Program-made: the position numbers and the translations under genes
In this document: piece after piece, positions 61,691-64,000 of the stretch
How the letters are laid out: each line of letters begins with the position of its first letter
Position numbering within the stretch: position 1 is the stretch's first letter
Source: Mycoplasma sp. ATU-Cv-703
Lineage (GTDB): Bacteria; Bacillota_I; Bacilli_A; Mycoplasmatales; Metamycoplasmataceae
Assembly (NCBI GenBank): GCA_004011965.1
Contig: RYZV01000001.1
Location: forward strand, 90,701-154,700
Length of the DNA: 64,000 nucleotides
Direction: 5' to 3'
The notes under the pieces: generated by a model
What the model was told of the DNA's origin: nothing
Database searches by the model: none
What the model saw: the letters and a program-made list of their open reading frames with translations, nothing else

Positions 61691-62233
61691 ATGTACAAAG
61701 TTATCTTTGAAACAACTTTGCCCGACCTTTTTGTGGCGCTGGTCAAAGACGATCACATCGTCTGGACGCGTCACCTTTTAGACTGCCGGGAAAAAAGTGA
61801 AAATTTGCCCCAAGTCTTTCAAGATTTGATGAGTGAAAACTCGCTCCGGGCTGACCAAATCAGTCGCTACTACGTTACGCTGGGACCGGGTTCTTTCATG
61901 GGTAGTCGCGCTAGCCTGGTTTTAGCACGCAGCATCGCTTTGACCACTCAGGCCGAGCTTTGAGTCGCTAACACTTTCTCTTTTATCACTAACCAAGTTG
62001 ACGGCACCTACTACTTAAAAGCTTCCAAAACCCAAAGTTACCTTGGTCAAATTGAAAACGGTCGACTAAATTGTCAACTAGTCCGACTTTGCCCGAGCGA
62101 GCCTTTTGACTACTACCGGGCTTTTTTTAAACACCCAACCAAAGTACTTGACCACTTTAAAAAAGCCGATAACCTAGCCAAACTAGAGCCGATTTACCTG
62201 AAAGAACCGGAGGCTGCCGTATGAAAATTCTAG
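61691..62233 (+). CDS. tsaB: tRNA threonylcarbamoyladenosine protein TsaB
   Basis: Partner of TsaD in making t6A37. 180 residues, shorter than typical TsaB. The conserved YVTLGPGSFMGSRASLVLARS (GPGSFTG-type motif) is present. ATG at 61691 lies 9 nt after TAAAAT (61676-61681). TGA at 62222 is Trp, so the stop is TAG at 62231, overlapping tsaD by 13 bp. Confidence 0.88.
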
Positions 62234-63180
62234 CTTTTGAAACATCGCACGACGACACATCGATCGCTTACTACCAAGACGGTCAAATTTTGGCTTTGGA
62301 GCAAAAAAGTCAGGCCGAATTTCACCGCCACTTTGGCGGGACAGTGCCCGAGTTCGCCGCGCGTTTACACAGTCAAAACTTAGCCGAACTGCTACCCCGT
62401 TTAATTAACCGGTTTGACCTTTCAAAAGTTGATGCGATCGCTTACACCGAAAAACCCGGTTTAATCGGTTCGCTCCACATCGGACGACTAACGGCCCAAG
62501 CACTCAGCTTTGTTTACCAAAAACCCATTTTTGGCATTAACCATTTGCACGGCCACATTTTGAGCGTTGAGTTTAGCGGCAAAATTACTTTCCCGGCTTT
62601 AGCGCTAGTTGTTTCGGGTGGTCACACCCAAATTTGAAGAGTTGATAATTACTTAACTTTCCAACTTTTGGCCGAGACGCGCGATGACGCGCTGGGTGAA
62701 GCGTTTGACAAAGTGGCAAGAGCGCTTGAAATTGGTTTTCCCGGCGGTCCGGCGATTGACAAAATTAGCCGTGATTACGCTAACGAAAATTTAATTGATT
62801 TTAGTTTGGATCTCTTGGAAGAGGGTGATTTTTCTTTCTCTGGCATCAAAACGAAAGTCTTGCAGTATCTCAGGGAAAACCGACCAATTTCAACTGAAAA
62901 AAAACTGCTTGTGGCCAAAAGTTTCCAATATCACGTTTGCAACTACGTGATTGAAACTTTTAAGAGACACCTCCACTCTCAAGAGTACGGCAGCATCATC
63001 CTCAGCGGAGGGGTGGCCGCTAACTCTAGACTCCGCCACGAATTTAGTCAACTTCACGAGCGAGTTTTAATCCCGAAACTTGAACTTTGCACCGACAACG
63101 CAGCGATGATTGCCCTAGCTTGCGATCGGCAAAAGAGCCACATTTTGAGCCACCAGCAACTTGAACCGCTGCCTCAATAG
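62221..63180 (+). CDS. tsaD: tRNA threonylcarbamoyltransferase TsaD
   Basis: Catalyses t6A37 formation. 319 residues: LAFETSHDDTSIA, metal-binding HLHGHI, VVSGGHTQIW (Trp by TGA), RDDALGEAFDKVAR, GFPGGPAID and ILSGGVAANSRLR. The ATG at 62221 has SD GGAGG inside tsaB, so translation is coupled to it. Confidence 0.96.
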
Positions 63181-63184
63181 TGGT

Positions 63185-63190
63185 TATAAT
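63185..63190 (+). promoter_or_regulatory. pth promoter, leaderless
   Basis: TATAAT ending 6 nt before the pth ATG, directly after the tsaD stop. Confidence 0.7.
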
Positions 63191-63196
63191 TCATAA

Positions 63197-63736
63197 ATGA
63201 TTTTGATTGTCGGTCTTGGTAACCCGGGTGCAAAGTACGCGAATACCCGCCACAACATTGGTTTTAAAGCGATTGACGCCATAAGTAAACTCTGGAACAT
63301 AGAGCTCAACCAGAGCAAGTTCCAAGGCAGTTTTGGTAAGTCGGGGCAAGTAATTTTGGCGCGACCAAGCACGTACATGAATTTGTCGGGTCACTTTGTC
63401 AGCCAACTCGCGAGCTACTTTCAAATTGAAACGACCCAAATTTTAATTATTTACGACGAAGCGGCTTTACCCACGGGCGTAATGAAACTGCGGCAAGGCG
63501 GCTCAAGCGGCGGGCATAACGGAGTTAAAAGCGTCATCGAGCAACTTGGTCAAGATAATTTCATGCGACTTAGAATCGGGATCGGACCGGTGCAAGGCAA
63601 CTTAGAAACTTACGTCCTAAGTTCTTTTAGCACTAGTCAAATCGCAGTTTTAAACAGTCAAAAAAAACGTTTGCTCCAAATGGTGGAGTCGCTAGTTGAA
63701 GAGGGGTTAGAAAGCGCCATGAACCGCTTTAACTAA
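63197..63736 (+). CDS. pth: Peptidyl-tRNA hydrolase
   Basis: Recycles tRNA from stalled peptidyl-tRNA. 179 residues: ILIVGLGNPGAKYANTRHNIG with catalytic His in TRHNIG, PSTYMNLSG, IYDEAALP (family IHDDLDLP) and GGHNGVKSV. The usual Asp-Asp pair reads Asp-Glu here, a mild substitution. Start is certain from the canonical N-terminus; it follows TATAAT at leaderless spacing. Confidence 0.95.
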   Translation: MILIVGLGNPGAKYANTRHNIGFKAIDAISKLWNIELNQSKFQGSFGKSGQVILARPSTYMNLSGHFVSQLASYFQIETTQILIIYDEAALPTGVMKLRQGGSSGGHNGVKSVIEQLGQDNFMRLRIGIGPVQGNLETYVLSSFSTSQIAVLNSQKKRLLQMVESLVEEGLESAMNRFN

Positions 63737-63742
63737 CCAGGC

Positions 63743-63748
63743 TATAAT
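63743..63748 (+). promoter_or_regulatory. tilS promoter, leaderless
   Basis: TATAAT ending 7 nt before the tilS ATG, within 7 nt of the pth stop. Confidence 0.65.
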
Positions 63749-63755
63749 TCAAGGC

Positions 63756-64000
63756 ATGAAAGTTTTGGCAATTAGTGGCGGACCCGACTCAATTTTCTTG
63801 CTCCATAAGTACCGACGCCAAAAAGTGGTCGTGGCTCACGTCAACTACCAACTGAGAAAAACTAGCGATGCCGACCAGTCTTTGGTCGAATCTTACTGCC
63901 GGCGCTACCAAATTGAGTGCCATGTTTTGCGAGCAAAAAAAATTAATGGCACGGGCAATCTTCAAGCCAAAGCTCGGCAAATTCGTTACGACTTTTTTCA
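63756..64000 (+). CDS. tilS: tRNA(Ile)-lysidine synthase, N-terminal part (partial)
   Basis: First 81 codons before the window ends. PP-loop SGGPDS (7-12), VVVAHVNYQLRKTSDADQ (TilS HVNHxLR-type) and GNLQAKARQIRYDFF are clear. TilS converts C34 of tRNA-Ile(CAU) to lysidine and is essential. Leaderless start at 63756. Confidence 0.93.
   Translation, partial: MKVLAISGGPDSIFLLHKYRRQKVVVAHVNYQLRKTSDADQSLVESYCRRYQIECHVLRAKKINGTGNLQAKARQIRYDFF

Overview
The window comes from a wall-less Mollicute (Mycoplasma-like). TGA is read as tryptophan in nearly every long gene: rpoC, rpoB, tsaD, gyrB and most others only reach full length, with their conserved motifs intact, if TGA is Trp. Gene content agrees: no cell-wall genes, several lipoproteins with a lipobox Cys, an ECF-type S component, spermidine and phosphate importers, and pyruvate-to-acetate energy metabolism. 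Base composition is moderate (roughly 40-45% G+C by eye), higher than most mycoplasmas. I see no tRNA, IS element, prophage or CRISPR array.

Layout. 1-3131 (minus): 5' part of 23S rRNA, a 570-bp spacer with its own terminator and promoter, then complete 16S rRNA. 3198-11032 (minus): rpoC and rpoB. 11292-12147 (plus): an AT-richer islet with a Doc-like toxin gene and a 45-codon ORF. 12242-12661: ruvX. 12666-16946 (minus): potABCD. 17134-19705 (minus): dnaJ-rsmE, then rplJ-rplL behind an L10 leader; a CIRCE element sits before dnaJ. 19794-21468: degV and a convergent ECF S component. 21549-22736: tuf. 22889-28030 (minus): pstS, fused pstC-pstA, pstB, phoU. 28138-31299 (minus): a 1053-residue lipoprotein made of two chitinase-like (GH18) domains, the first lacking the catalytic residues. 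31384-41710 (minus): one tightly overlapping operon ackA-pta-pdhC-lpd-pdhAB(fused E1)-lplA-nox-coaE. 41776-43140 (minus): rpsP-trmD-rplS. 43248-45948 (plus): membrane protein, lipoprotein, alpha/beta hydrolase. 45866-48032 (minus): NERD-domain protein, fmt, rdgB. 48112-49653: rpsT, yebC and a small unknown. 49598-53869 (minus): glf, a GT2 glycosyltransferase, obg, nadE. 54024-58644 (plus): gyrB-gyrA. 58641-61019 (minus): an HExxH membrane protein and a DUF402 protein. 61070-64000 (plus): trmB, tsaB, tsaD, pth and the start of tilS.

How it works together. The large central operon encodes a complete route from pyruvate to acetate plus ATP (E1, E2, E3, Pta, AckA), with lipoylation of E2 (LplA), NADH reoxidation by oxygen (Nox) and the last step of CoA synthesis (CoaE). 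The 3' end groups tRNA modification and quality-control genes. Two genome-style features recur: at least 15 genes have a TATAAT-like -10 box ending only 6-12 nt before the start codon, implying leaderless mRNAs, and many operon neighbours overlap by exactly 8 bp (NTGNNTAR).

Most unusual items: the tandem GH18 lipoprotein, the fused E1 alpha-beta, the apparent separate transcription of 16S and 23S rRNA, the Doc-like module, and the widespread leaderless architecture.
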